Of a stretch of 64,000 nucleotides of DNA, positions 9,244 through 17,931 are shown in pieces. The stretch is from an uncultured Myxococcales bacterium. GTDB taxonomy: Bacteria > Myxococcota_A > Polyangia > Polyangiales > Polyangiaceae. How positions within the stretch are numbered: position 1 is the stretch's first letter; the number at the start of each line of letters is the position of its first letter. Under the pieces are notes generated by a model, which did not search any database, was not told where the DNA came from, and was given only the letters and a program-made list of their open reading frames with translations. The stretch is from positions 1 to 64,000 of the forward strand of contig CALFEQ010000036.1 of assembly GCA_937949945.1 (NCBI GenBank). Direction: 5' to 3'. A program made the position numbers and the translations under genes.

Positions 9244-9266
9244 CGCCCGAGGCGAAGCCTCGGGCG
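9244..9266 (-). terminator. Perfect hairpin abutting the argD-like stop codon
   Basis: A 10-bp perfect stem (CGCCCGAGGC / GCCTCGGGCG) with a 3-nt GAA loop begins at the base after the stop codon of the minus-strand aminotransferase gene. There is no T-run afterwards, so it is a terminator-like or 3'-end-protecting structure rather than a textbook intrinsic terminator. Confidence 0.5.
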
Positions 9267-10466
<1,200 letters not shown>

Positions 10467-10583
10467 GGCGGAGTCTCGGGTGGGCGGGTGAGCCTACGTG
10501 ACGGACGAGGCTCGTGCAGTGCCCGTCTAGCCCGAAGCCGCGGTGGACACAAATCCGGCGTCTCGCGCGACGGGACGGCGCGG

Positions 10584-11390
10584 TCACGCGCGCGCCGCGA
10601 GCAGGCACCGTGCGATCTCCGCGAACCCCTCGCCGCGCTCCGCAGCTGCGACCCAGCGCGGCGGGACGGCGATGCGAGCTCGTCCGGACGGGCCGTGCAC
10701 GAAGTCGCGGACGTTGGCGACGCCGAACGTCGTGCGGAAGGCCGCGAAGCAAGCGGCGTCGTTCGCGCTGTCCCCCGCGAACGCCCAGCGGCCGAGGGCG
10801 CGCCCGGGGTCCTCGCCGAACCGCTCGCGCAGGAAACGAATCGCGCCCGACGCTTTGTCGTCGCGCTCGAACGACGCGTGCAAGTGGACGCTCGACCGCG
10901 TCGTCCGCGCGCCGGACGCGACCACGAGGCGCTCGAGCGCCGCCACCTCCTCGTCGGGAAGCGTCGCGCGCTCGCCGATGTCCCAAGCGACGTCGGATCG
11001 CCTGGCGCGCACGTCGTCGGCGAGCGTCACGCCGGGCATCGCCTCGCGCACGCGGGCGACGAGCGCGTCGAGCCGCGCGCGACGCGCCGCGACCTCCTCG
11101 GGCGTCCCGTCGTGGATCACGGCCACGCCGCGCCCGTCTCGGACGACGAACACGGCGCCGTTCTCGGTGACGGCGCCGTCGATCGGCCACTGCCGCACGA
11201 TGACCTCCGCCCATCCGCTCGGCCGTCCGGTGACGGCGACGAGGCGGAGGCCGGCCTCGTGGAGATCCCAGAGCGCGCCGTAGGCCGCGCGGCCGAGGAC
11301 GCCATGCGTGAGGACGGTGTCGTCGAGATCGAACAGGAGCCCGGTGATCCTCCGGGCCTCGTCCCGATCGAGCTCGGCGAGCGGTCTCAC
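10584..11390 (-). CDS. HAD-superfamily phosphatase (class IIB / MPGP-like)
   Basis: The protein is 268 residues from GTG 11390, which has a GGAGGG ribosome-binding site 8-9 nt upstream. HAD motif I is DLDDTVLTHG (residues 21-30), motif II is VTGRPSGW (53-60), and the motif IV acidic pair lies in FAGDSANDAACF (204-215). The C2-type cap between motifs II and IV fits the Cof / mannosyl-3-phosphoglycerate phosphatase group, which hydrolyses small sugar or organic phosphates with Mg2+. The substrate is unknown. It lies 20 bp downstream of the RlmI-like gene on the same strand, so the two are probably co-transcribed. Confidence 0.8.
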   Translation of the reverse strand: MRPLAELDRDEARRITGLLFDLDDTVLTHGVLGRAAYGALWDLHEAGLRLVAVTGRPSGWAEVIVRQWPIDGAVTENGAVFVVRDGRGVAVIHDGTPEEVAARRARLDALVARVREAMPGVTLADDVRARRSDVAWDIGERATLPDEEVAALERLVVASGARTTRSSVHLHASFERDDKASGAIRFLRERFGEDPGRALGRWAFAGDSANDAACFAAFRTTFGVANVRDFVHGPSGRARIAVPPRWVAAAERGEGFAEIARCLLAARA

Positions 11391-11410
11391 GGCGCGTCCC
11401 TCCGGCGGGA

Positions 11411-12607
11411 TCAGCGCGGCTCGATGCGCGCGATGACGGACTTCAGGTACAAGCCCTCGCCGAACGCCGCGGGAACGGGGTGATCCGCACCTTGGAACGC
11501 GCGCTCGACGACGAGCGCGCTCACGTTCGCGCGTACGGCGCCGTTCGCGAGCGCGCGTGTCAGCGCGCCGAGGTCGATGGCGGCGGAGCACGAGCAGAGC
11601 ACCAGCGTCCCGCCGACCTTCGTCGCACGGCAGCCGAGCTCGGCGAGCTTCGAGTACATGACGAGCGCCTGCTCGCGGGCGCTGCGCGTGGGAGCGAGGC
11701 GGGGCGGATCGACGATCGTGAGGTCGAACGCGCCCGGCGACTTCTGCATGATCCGCCGGGCGTCGCCGCGCTCGAACCGCATGCGCTCGGCGAGCCCGTT
11801 CGCGCGTGCGTTCTCGGCGGCGACCTCGACGGCGAGCGCGCTCTCGTCCACGCAGACGACCTCCGCCCCCGCGCGAGCAGCGGCCAGGCCGAACGCTCCC
11901 ACGTAGGAGTAGGCGTCGAGGACGCGCTTCGGTGTCGAGCCGCCGCTGCGCGCGAGCGCCTCGACCCGCGCTCGGAGATCGCGCTGGTCGAAGTAGAAGC
12001 CGGTCTTCTGACCGAGCTCGAGGGGGATCTTCCACGACAGCCCGCGCTCCACGAACTCGAGGGTGCGTACGTCGGCATCCCCGCGGACGACGCCGCTCGC
12101 GGGATCGAAGCCCTCCGCCTTCGCGGAGCTCGCCGGCGTGCGGTCGACGATCGCCCGTGGCTTCAGCACGTCGGTGAGCGCCTCGAGGACCATGGCCTCG
12201 CGCTGCTTCATGCCGAAGGTGAGAAACTGCACGGCGAGGACGTCGCCGAAGCGATCGACGATCAGCCCCGGGAGGAGATCGCCCTCCGCATGGACGAGCC
12301 GGTAGCCCGTCGTCTCGCTCCGTTCGCCGAGCCCCGCGAGCTCGCGGGCGGCGAGGGCGCGCTCGAACCGAGCGCGGAAGAACGCGGTGTCGATCGGGGT
12401 CGTTTCGTCCCGAACGAGGATGCGCACGGGGATCGCGGAGCCCGCCGAGTAGAAGCCGCGCCCGAGGAAGTTGCCTCGGGGATCGAGGACGGTCACCTCG
12501 TCGCCACGGCTCGCGCCCTCGACGCGCTCGATGGCCTGCGCATACACCCAGGGGTGCCCCGCCCAGACTGGCTGGACGTGCCCCGGTTTGAGCCGAACCG
12601 TTGCCAT
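11411..12607 (-). CDS. rlmI: Class I rRNA (cytosine-5) methyltransferase, RlmI-like
   Basis: The 398-residue protein has an N-terminal PUA domain (about 1-80; GHPWVYAQAIERV, VTVLDPRGNFLGRGFY), an EEHL-like central domain, and a C-terminal Rossmann methyltransferase fold. The SAM-binding segment is VLDAYSYVGAFGLAAARAG, and the catalytic-loop region is DLTIVDPPRLAP. This matches the RlmI/YccW family that makes m5C1962 in 23S rRNA, and the length is typical. It is the first gene of a minus-strand run with the HAD phosphatase. It is divergent from the outer-membrane protein gene at 12885, sharing a 277-bp intergenic region. Confidence 0.88.
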   Translation of the reverse strand: MATVRLKPGHVQPVWAGHPWVYAQAIERVEGASRGDEVTVLDPRGNFLGRGFYSAGSAIPVRILVRDETTPIDTAFFRARFERALAARELAGLGERSETTGYRLVHAEGDLLPGLIVDRFGDVLAVQFLTFGMKQREAMVLEALTDVLKPRAIVDRTPASSAKAEGFDPASGVVRGDADVRTLEFVERGLSWKIPLELGQKTGFYFDQRDLRARVEALARSGGSTPKRVLDAYSYVGAFGLAAARAGAEVVCVDESALAVEVAAENARANGLAERMRFERGDARRIMQKSPGAFDLTIVDPPRLAPTRSAREQALVMYSKLAELGCRATKVGGTLVLCSCSAAIDLGALTRALANGAVRANVSALVVERAFQGADHPVPAAFGEGLYLKSVIARIEPR

Positions 12608-12793
12608 CGAATATGGCCAGCTCTCTTACACGACTTCCGGTTCAAAGGCTTCGAGAGCGACACGGAACCCCAGGCTCGACCGTGAACGACGCCGAGAACC
12701 GACTGTCCTGCCGACGTGAACGAGAGGACACAGCGGAGGACGCCGACCGGCAAAAACCACGCTGTTCCGAAGACCACGCGGCGCCTTTCCCCG

Positions 12794-12808
12794 TGGCACC
12801 TCCGTTGC
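12794..12808 (+). promoter_or_regulatory. Sigma-54 promoter (-24/-12) for the outer-membrane protein gene
   Basis: TGGCAC, five bases, then TTGC(T) is an exact match to the RpoN -24/-12 consensus with correct spacing. It sits about 75 bp upstream of the ATG at 12885, leaving a plausible leader. Sigma-54 promoters are abundant in myxobacteria. The activator binding site was not identified. Confidence 0.65.
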
Positions 12809-12884
12809 TTTGGTACCATCCTCGAACGGAGGGATTTCCGAGCCCCGACCTCGGAGGGCCCCCGGCTCTGGAGGCAAAGGTTTC

Positions 12885-13727
12885 ATGAGCACGAACTCCC
12901 GGGCGAAGCGTATCGCCGTCTCGCTTTCGATCGTCGCCGCCGCGATGGCGGTCCCGATGCTGGCGCAGGCGCAGGAGCCGAACAAAGACTGCGAGCCCGG
13001 AAGCTGGTTCTGCGGCGAAACGCAGACGAACGAAGAAAAGCCCCTCGAGCCTCTGCCCGAGGCGAAGCCGGCCGAGACCAAGCCCGCCGAGAAGGCGCCC
13101 CCTCCTCCGGTCGTCGTCTATCAGCCGCCGCCTCCGACCGTCGTGGTCCAGCCGCGCGACGCGCCGCCGGCGTACTACTACGTTCCGAAGAAGCCGCCGA
13201 AGAAGAAGGAGTGGGGCCTCAACCTGCACCTCGGCGGCGCGATGATGGGGCGTGGCCGCGAAGGCGACGCGGGCATGGGCATCGCCGGGCTCGGGCTCCG
13301 CTTCCGACCGAGTCCCTACGCGGCGTTCGAGGCCGACCTCGATTTCGCCGGCGGCCGTGACTACAACGGCTTCCGCCGCAACGAGACGGCCTTCACGCTG
13401 AACGGGCTCGTCTTCCTCAACCCCCAGCACAAGTCGCAGGTCTATCTGATCGGCGGCTTCGGATGGTCGGGCGCGCGCGCGGTGGACGACCGGCTCGGGT
13501 TCGACAAGACCGAGTACCACTACGGCTACTTCGGCGTGCAGGGCGGCATCGGCGTCGAGTTCCGACTCTCGCGCGTGGTCGCGCTCAACGTCGACCTCCG
13601 CGGCCTCGTCCGCGGCCGCGTCGACGATCACCGCCGCCTGCATCCCGAGTTCGTGTCCGGCGACGGCCGTTCGACGAACACGTCCGGCGCGGGCCTGCTC
13701 CAGGGCGGCCTCACGTTCTACTGGTGA
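12885..13727 (+). CDS. Outer-membrane beta-barrel protein (OmpA-N / porin-like)
   Basis: The 280-residue protein starts at ATG 12885 behind GGAGG. A clear signal peptide (basic start, then hydrophobic, cleavage near AQAQE at about residue 27) is followed by two cysteines (CEPGSWFC) and a Pro/Lys/Val-rich linker to about residue 110. The rest shows alternating beta strands (WGLNLHLGGAMMG, AAFEADLDFAGG, SQVYLIGGFGWSG, YGYFGVQGGIGVEFRLS) and ends in aromatic LTFYW, the usual C-terminal signature for outer-membrane insertion by BAM. The Pro-rich linker may cross or hug the periplasm or peptidoglycan. It is monocistronic and sigma-54 controlled according to its promoter. Function beyond envelope structure is unknown. 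Confidence 0.82.
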   Translation: MSTNSRAKRIAVSLSIVAAAMAVPMLAQAQEPNKDCEPGSWFCGETQTNEEKPLEPLPEAKPAETKPAEKAPPPPVVVYQPPPPTVVVQPRDAPPAYYYVPKKPPKKKEWGLNLHLGGAMMGRGREGDAGMGIAGLGLRFRPSPYAAFEADLDFAGGRDYNGFRRNETAFTLNGLVFLNPQHKSQVYLIGGFGWSGARAVDDRLGFDKTEYHYGYFGVQGGIGVEFRLSRVVALNVDLRGLVRGRVDDHRRLHPEFVSGDGRSTNTSGAGLLQGGLTFYW

Positions 13728-13901
13728 TGCTCGCTTCCCTCGGCGCGACGATCGCGCGGGCGTGATCGTCGGCCACCGGAAGCGCGCACGATTCGCGTAC
13801 GAGGCGACGAGCGCGGCCGTCACGACGCTCGCGCTCGTCGCCTCGTCGCGATCGGCGTCCGGCGAGCCCCGCAGGCGGCCCATACACACTATGCTCGCCG
13901 C

Positions 13902-15548
13902 GTGATCGCACCGCCGCGCCTCGGCTCCGACGGCCTCTCGCCGAGGCGTGCGCGCGCCGTTCGCGCCACCATCGCGGCCACGAGCGGGCTCGTCTTCGCC
14001 GCGTCCACGCCGCCGTCGGATCTGCAGCCGGGCATCCTGCTCGGGCTCGTCGGCCTCGCCGTCGCGCTCGGCGAGCCCGGCGTGCGCCCGGTCCGTCGGG
14101 GCGCGTGGCTCGGCTTCCTCTTCGGGCTGACGACCAACCTCCTCGCGCTCCGCTTCGTCCCCGAGGTCATCCAGCGGTTCACGTCCCTCCCGGCGATCGC
14201 CGGATGGATCGCGCTCGTGCTCCTCTCCGCGGCGCAGGCGCTGCCTTGGGCGCTCGGCGGCGCGCTCGCGTGCTGGCTGACCAGCCCGCGCGGGGCCTCG
14301 TCGCGACCGGCGACGCCCGCGTGGCTGGCGTTCGCGATCGGCGTGTACGCCGCCACGTTCGTCCCGGCGATCTTCCCGTGGACGCCCGCGGGCGGGCTCG
14401 CGCGCTGGCCGCTCCTGCTCCAGACGGCCGAGCTCGTGGGGGAGCGCGGCACGAGCTTCCTCGTCGCGATCGCGTGCGGCCTGTTCGCCGATGCGGGGCT
14501 CTGCGTCCGTCGTCGTGCTGGAAGCTCCACCGCGGAGCAGGCGCGGGCGGCCGCGCGGCCGCTCGGGCTCGCAGCCGCCGTCCTCGGCGTGCTCCTCGCG
14601 TACGGAGCGATCCGCATGCGGGCGATCGACGGGGCGCGCGCGACGGCGCCGCGTGCGCGCGTCGCGCTCGTGCAGCCGGACTTCGACGCGATGTACCGGT
14701 GGGAAGCACACCGCGCCGAGCAGATGATGGACCGCTTGAGCGCGCTCACGCGGCACGCCGAGCAGGAGGGCGCGGTTCTGACGGTCTGGCCCGAGTCGGC
14801 CTATCCGTACACGCTTCCGCACGGCACGCGGACGTCGCCCCGCGGCAGCCGCGCGGTGCTCCAACGAGGGGTGCGCGGCCCCGTCCTCACGGGCGCGTAC
14901 ATGACCAAGGGCGGCGGCATCGGGACCAACTCCGCGATCCTGGTCATGCCCGACGGCACGATCGGCCCGTCGTACGACAAGCGCCATCTGCTCTGGTTCG
15001 GGGAGACGGTCCCGTTGGGCGACGTCTTCCCGATCCTGAGGAAGGTGTTCGCCCGCGGCACCGGCCTCGAGCCCGGCAAACAGTCCGTGCGCTTCGAGGC
15101 AGGGCCCATCGCCGCCGCCGTCCTCAACTGCTACGAGGACACGCTCCCGAAGGCGGGCCGCGAGGCGATGGAGGTGCGCCCGAACCTGCTCGTCAACGTG
15201 ACGAACGACGCATGGTTCGCGGGCAGCGCCGAGGGCGAGCTGCACCTGCGCCTCTCCGTGCTCCGCGCGATCGAGACGCGTCGCGACCTCGTGCGCGCCG
15301 TGAACCGCGGGCCGACTTCCTGGATCGACGCGGCCGGACGCATCCGGGCTCGACGTGACGCGACGCCCGAGCTCGGGCCGCCCCCGCCCCTCGTCGTCGA
15401 CGCCGCCCTGCTCGACGCTCCCGTGACGCTCTACGCGCGCGCGGGCGATGCGCCGCTCGCGGCCATGATCGGCGCCGCCGTCGCGATCCCGTGGGTGCGG
15501 CGGCGGCGTTCGCAGGCGGCCGCGAGGAGCTCGCCCGACGCCGCGTGA
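13902..15548 (+). CDS. lnt: Apolipoprotein N-acyltransferase
   Basis: The 548-residue protein starts at GTG 13902. Several hydrophobic segments fill the first 240 residues, followed by a nitrilase-fold domain with the catalytic triad Glu298 (VWPESAYPY), Lys360 (SYDKRHLLWFGE) and Cys410 (LNCYEDTLP). This is the inner-membrane enzyme that adds the third acyl chain to lipoproteins. It fits the large number of lipobox proteins in this window and the LolA-like gene at 19483. The length is slightly above E. coli Lnt. It is convergent with the HU gene. Confidence 0.92.
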   Translation: MIAPPRLGSDGLSPRRARAVRATIAATSGLVFAASTPPSDLQPGILLGLVGLAVALGEPGVRPVRRGAWLGFLFGLTTNLLALRFVPEVIQRFTSLPAIAGWIALVLLSAAQALPWALGGALACWLTSPRGASSRPATPAWLAFAIGVYAATFVPAIFPWTPAGGLARWPLLLQTAELVGERGTSFLVAIACGLFADAGLCVRRRAGSSTAEQARAAARPLGLAAAVLGVLLAYGAIRMRAIDGARATAPRARVALVQPDFDAMYRWEAHRAEQMMDRLSALTRHAEQEGAVLTVWPESAYPYTLPHGTRTSPRGSRAVLQRGVRGPVLTGAYMTKGGGIGTNSAILVMPDGTIGPSYDKRHLLWFGETVPLGDVFPILRKVFARGTGLEPGKQSVRFEAGPIAAAVLNCYEDTLPKAGREAMEVRPNLLVNVTNDAWFAGSAEGELHLRLSVLRAIETRRDLVRAVNRGPTSWIDAAGRIRARRDATPELGPPPPLVVDAALLDAPVTLYARAGDAPLAAMIGAAVAIPWVRRRRSQAAARSSPDAA

Positions 15549-15588
15549 AGCCGCGGCGCCGGGAAGGAACCGTGGCCACAAAAGCGCT

Positions 15589-15612
15589 GCGGGCGCCCTG
15601 AGAGGCGCCCGC
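15589..15612 (-). terminator. Terminator-like hairpin 3' of the HU gene
   Basis: A perfect 9-bp stem (GCGGGCGCC / GGCGCCCGC) with a 6-nt loop lies between the convergent lnt and HU genes. On the minus strand it is followed by AGCGCTTTTG, a short T-run, so it is best read as the HU terminator. It also follows lnt by 40 bp. Confidence 0.5.
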
Positions 15613-15692
15613 TGCATCGACGAGCTTCCGCGAAGCGCGTCGTTGTCCGTCCACGGCCGCCGGGCCGCGGCCCGCCCGTCGGGGCGGTCAGG

Positions 15693-16007
15693 TCACTGGA
15701 TGAGGTCCTTGAGCGCCTTGAGGGCGGTCGCGCGGACCTTCTTGGAGGCCGGCTTGGCCGGGAAGTGCTGCATCTGGCCCGTGAACGGGTTGCGGCGCTC
15801 GCCCGCCGGGATGGCCTTCTTCTTCACCGTCTTGAGCTTGAGGAGGCCGGGGATCACGAACTCGCCCGGACCGCGCGGGCCGAGCTGCTTCTTGATGAGA
15901 TCCGTCAGTCCCTCAAACACCTTGCTCACGCTCTTCTTGTCGAGCTCCGAGTACTGAGCAATCTCACCGATCACCTGAGCCTTCGTCATGCGCTTCGCAG
16001 CAGCCAT
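15693..16007 (-). CDS. HU-family DNA-binding protein
   Basis: The 104-residue protein starts at ATG 16007, preceded by AGGAGG. The HU/IHF fold is evident: helical N-terminus (MTKAQVIGEIAQYSELDKKS), dimer-core GEFVIPGLLKLKTVKKKAIPAGERRNPFTG, and a basic C-terminus. The beta-arm is unusual: where HU usually has RNPRTG, this one reads RNPFTGQMQHF. The C-terminal helix is extended with many Lys and Ala (PASKKVRATALKAL). It bends and compacts DNA as a dimer in the nucleoid. Such HU variants are frequent in myxobacteria, often as several paralogues. Confidence 0.9.
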   Translation of the reverse strand: MAAAKRMTKAQVIGEIAQYSELDKKSVSKVFEGLTDLIKKQLGPRGPGEFVIPGLLKLKTVKKKAIPAGERRNPFTGQMQHFPAKPASKKVRATALKALKDLIQ

Positions 16008-16311
16008 TGCGATCCTCCTGTCGAACTTCAACGGCGGTTTCTACTTCCCGGATGAGTCGTAGATGACGCCGTTCAGAATCCTTCAATCACACCAACTCTT
16101 CCCGATTGCACGTGGTGAAAGTCGAGAAGCGGAGGGGCGACAGAACTCGTGCACCCCGCTCCGGGCCCGGCCGTCGAAACGATCGATCCCGCAGCACGCG
16201 ACAAGGGCTAACACCCGCAGATCCCACCTCGCAAGGGAAATTCGCGGCCAAAGCGCGATTTGTGCGAGACCCGATGCGCGCCCCCCGGACCCGTGGTGGA
16301 CGGTCCGTCGT
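16008..16311. other. 304-bp non-coding region upstream of HU
   Basis: No gene or RNA is recognised. It holds the HU leader and promoter region, where a weak candidate (TTGAAG at 16086-16081, 17-bp spacer, TCTACG at 16063-16058, minus strand) is the best I can see. Confidence 0.35.
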
Positions 16312-16923
16312 TCACCTTTTGCGTGAGCGGCGAGGCTTGACGTGCTGAGGTGCTTGGTCTTTTCTGCCCGGCTGGGGCCGTCCATGCGCGGAACGTTTCC
16401 GCGAGAGAGCCTGATCGGCTCTCGGCTTTGACCGCGGTCGAGCCTTCCGGGTCGCGCCGGTGAGCCGGGCTGGAGAGAGGCGTTTTCGCCCACTGCTGCG
16501 GCCGGCGGGCCCGGCCGCCCGGCAGAGGCGATCTGTCTCGGCCCGCATGCGCCGGTCCTTGGCAGGGGTGTCGTGGTCCCATCCGAGGAGGTGGAGGAGC
16601 CCGTGGGCGAGGAGCATCGTCACCTCGTCGAGGACGCTGACGCCGCGCTCCTGCGCCTGTTTCCGCGCGGTCGGGACGCTGACAATGACGTCTCCGAGGA
16701 CGCCCCCGGCGAGCCCGGCGAACTCGCCCTCTCTCATCGCGAACGCGAGCACGTCGGTAGGGCGATCTTTATGACGATAGATTTTGTTCAACTCGTGGAT
16801 GCGCTCGTCGTCGGTTAGTACGATTGATACCTCGACTTTCTCCAATTGAAGAGCGTCGATCATCGCATGGATGCGACGCAGGATCTCCCGGCGAGCCACA
16901 CCTCGGTGGGGCCCCCGCTCCAT
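16312..16923 (-). CDS. ybeY: Endoribonuclease YbeY with long basic C-terminal tail
   Basis: The 203-residue protein starts at ATG 16923; an in-frame GTG at 16935 is an alternative. Residues 25-135 hold the YbeY fold, with the zinc-binding motif HGLLHLLGWDH (His107, His111, His117) and the RPTDVLAF segment. YbeY takes part in 16S rRNA 3'-end maturation and ribosome quality control. Most family members end shortly after the third His. Here about 65 further residues, nearly all Arg/Lys/Pro/Ser/Ala, follow and may bind RNA. It is divergent from the glycosyltransferase gene. Confidence 0.88.
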   Translation of the reverse strand: MERGPHRGVARREILRRIHAMIDALQLEKVEVSIVLTDDERIHELNKIYRHKDRPTDVLAFAMREGEFAGLAGGVLGDVIVSVPTARKQAQERGVSVLDEVTMLLAHGLLHLLGWDHDTPAKDRRMRAETDRLCRAAGPAGRSSGRKRLSPARLTGATRKARPRSKPRADQALSRKRSAHGRPQPGRKDQAPQHVKPRRSRKR

Positions 16924-17127
16924 GACGAGGCTCACGACGTTGCCGCGCCGATCGGCCCCTGCTCCGCGCCCGGAGCGCGCGGGGGAGGAGGGGGCGGATC
17001 GACGGCGAGAGGAACGTGCCTTTTTCACGGCGGTCGAGCTTACGGCAACGGCCAGGTCGGGCGCATCGCCCCGCGGGGTGGGCTCGTACCTTTGCAGGCC
17101 GGGTTGGTCGTGCGAGAGTCCCCCCGC

Positions 17128-17931
17128 ATGCTCGGCGACGCCGTCGAGAGGACGAAGAACGAAGAGCGAGACCGGCCGGTGTGGCTCGATCGCGCTTGCG
17201 TGGTCGTTCCGGCCTACGACGCCGAGGCCTCGATCGCCGGCGTGGTCCGCGGCCTCCGCGAGGCGATCCCGGAGCTCGCCGATGCCGTCTTCGTCGTGGA
17301 CGACGGCTCGCGGGACGGCACGGCGCGCATCGCCCGCGACCTCGGTTGCGTGGTCGTCTCGAGCGACCCGACCGGAGCCTCGCGCAACCGTGGAAAGGGC
17401 GCCGCCCTCCGCGCGGGGTTCGAGGCCGCGCGCGCTCGCGGCATGACCGTGGCGCTGACCGTGGACGCCGACGGTCAGCACCCTCCCGAGGAGGCGCGGC
17501 GGCTCCTCTTCGAGGCGCCGAACGAGCAGTCGCTCGTCCTCGGCGTCCGAGACCTCGTGCGCGACGGCGCCCCGCGCAAGAACCAGCTCTCCAACGGGTT
17601 CTCGAACTGGGTCTTGTCGGGCTTCGCGGGCAGAGCGCTCGCCGACACGCAATGCGGGCTTCGCCGGTACCCGCTCGACGCGACGCTGGCCCTCGGCGCA
17701 CGCGCGACCGGCTACGACTTCGAGGCGGAGGTGTTGCTCCGCGCCGTCTTCTCCGGGGTCGAGATCGTGGAGCTGCCCGTCCGCGTCCTCTACCCCGAAG
17801 ACCGGCGCACGCACTTCCGCGTGTCGCGCGACCCTTGGCTCATCGTACGGACGGTCCTTCGCACCGTCGGCGAGCATTGGCTGTCGCGAGCACGGCGGCG
17901 GGGCCGAGCGGATCGGGAGGCGAGCGGATGA
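17128..17931 (+). CDS. Family 2 glycosyltransferase (polyprenyl-phosphate sugar transferase type)
   Basis: The 267-residue protein is taken from ATG 17128. The GT-A fold begins CVVVPAYDAEASIAGVV, followed by the nucleotide-sugar motif VVDDGSRDGT, the metal-binding DADGQHPPEE, and the acceptor-side segment DTQCGLRRYPL. The order and length resemble dolichyl/undecaprenyl-phosphate mannosyl- or glucosyltransferases without a membrane domain. It probably loads a lipid carrier for envelope glycosylation. Its stop overlaps the next start by 4 bp (ATGA), coupling it to the C45 hydrolase. Confidence 0.82.
   Translation: MLGDAVERTKNEERDRPVWLDRACVVVPAYDAEASIAGVVRGLREAIPELADAVFVVDDGSRDGTARIARDLGCVVVSSDPTGASRNRGKGAALRAGFEAARARGMTVALTVDADGQHPPEEARRLLFEAPNEQSLVLGVRDLVRDGAPRKNQLSNGFSNWVLSGFAGRALADTQCGLRRYPLDATLALGARATGYDFEAEVLLRAVFSGVEIVELPVRVLYPEDRRTHFRVSRDPWLIVRTVLRTVGEHWLSRARRRGRADREASG

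Larger units (their letters stand above)
8831..9266. other. 436-bp intergenic region with two inverted heptad arrays and a hairpin
   Basis: No convincing gene lies here. It contains a CTC-type 7-bp repeat array (8948-8975), a GAG-type array in the opposite sense (9216-9243), about 240 bp of unique sequence between them, and a strong hairpin touching the argD-like stop codon. Short open frames crossing the arrays give low-complexity peptides and are not believable. Confidence 0.6.

Noticed and set aside
16008..16311. Possible small RNA or tRNA in the gap between HU and ybeY
   Set aside because: I found no cloverleaf, no conserved T-loop sequence and no clear terminator. Short open frames there look random.
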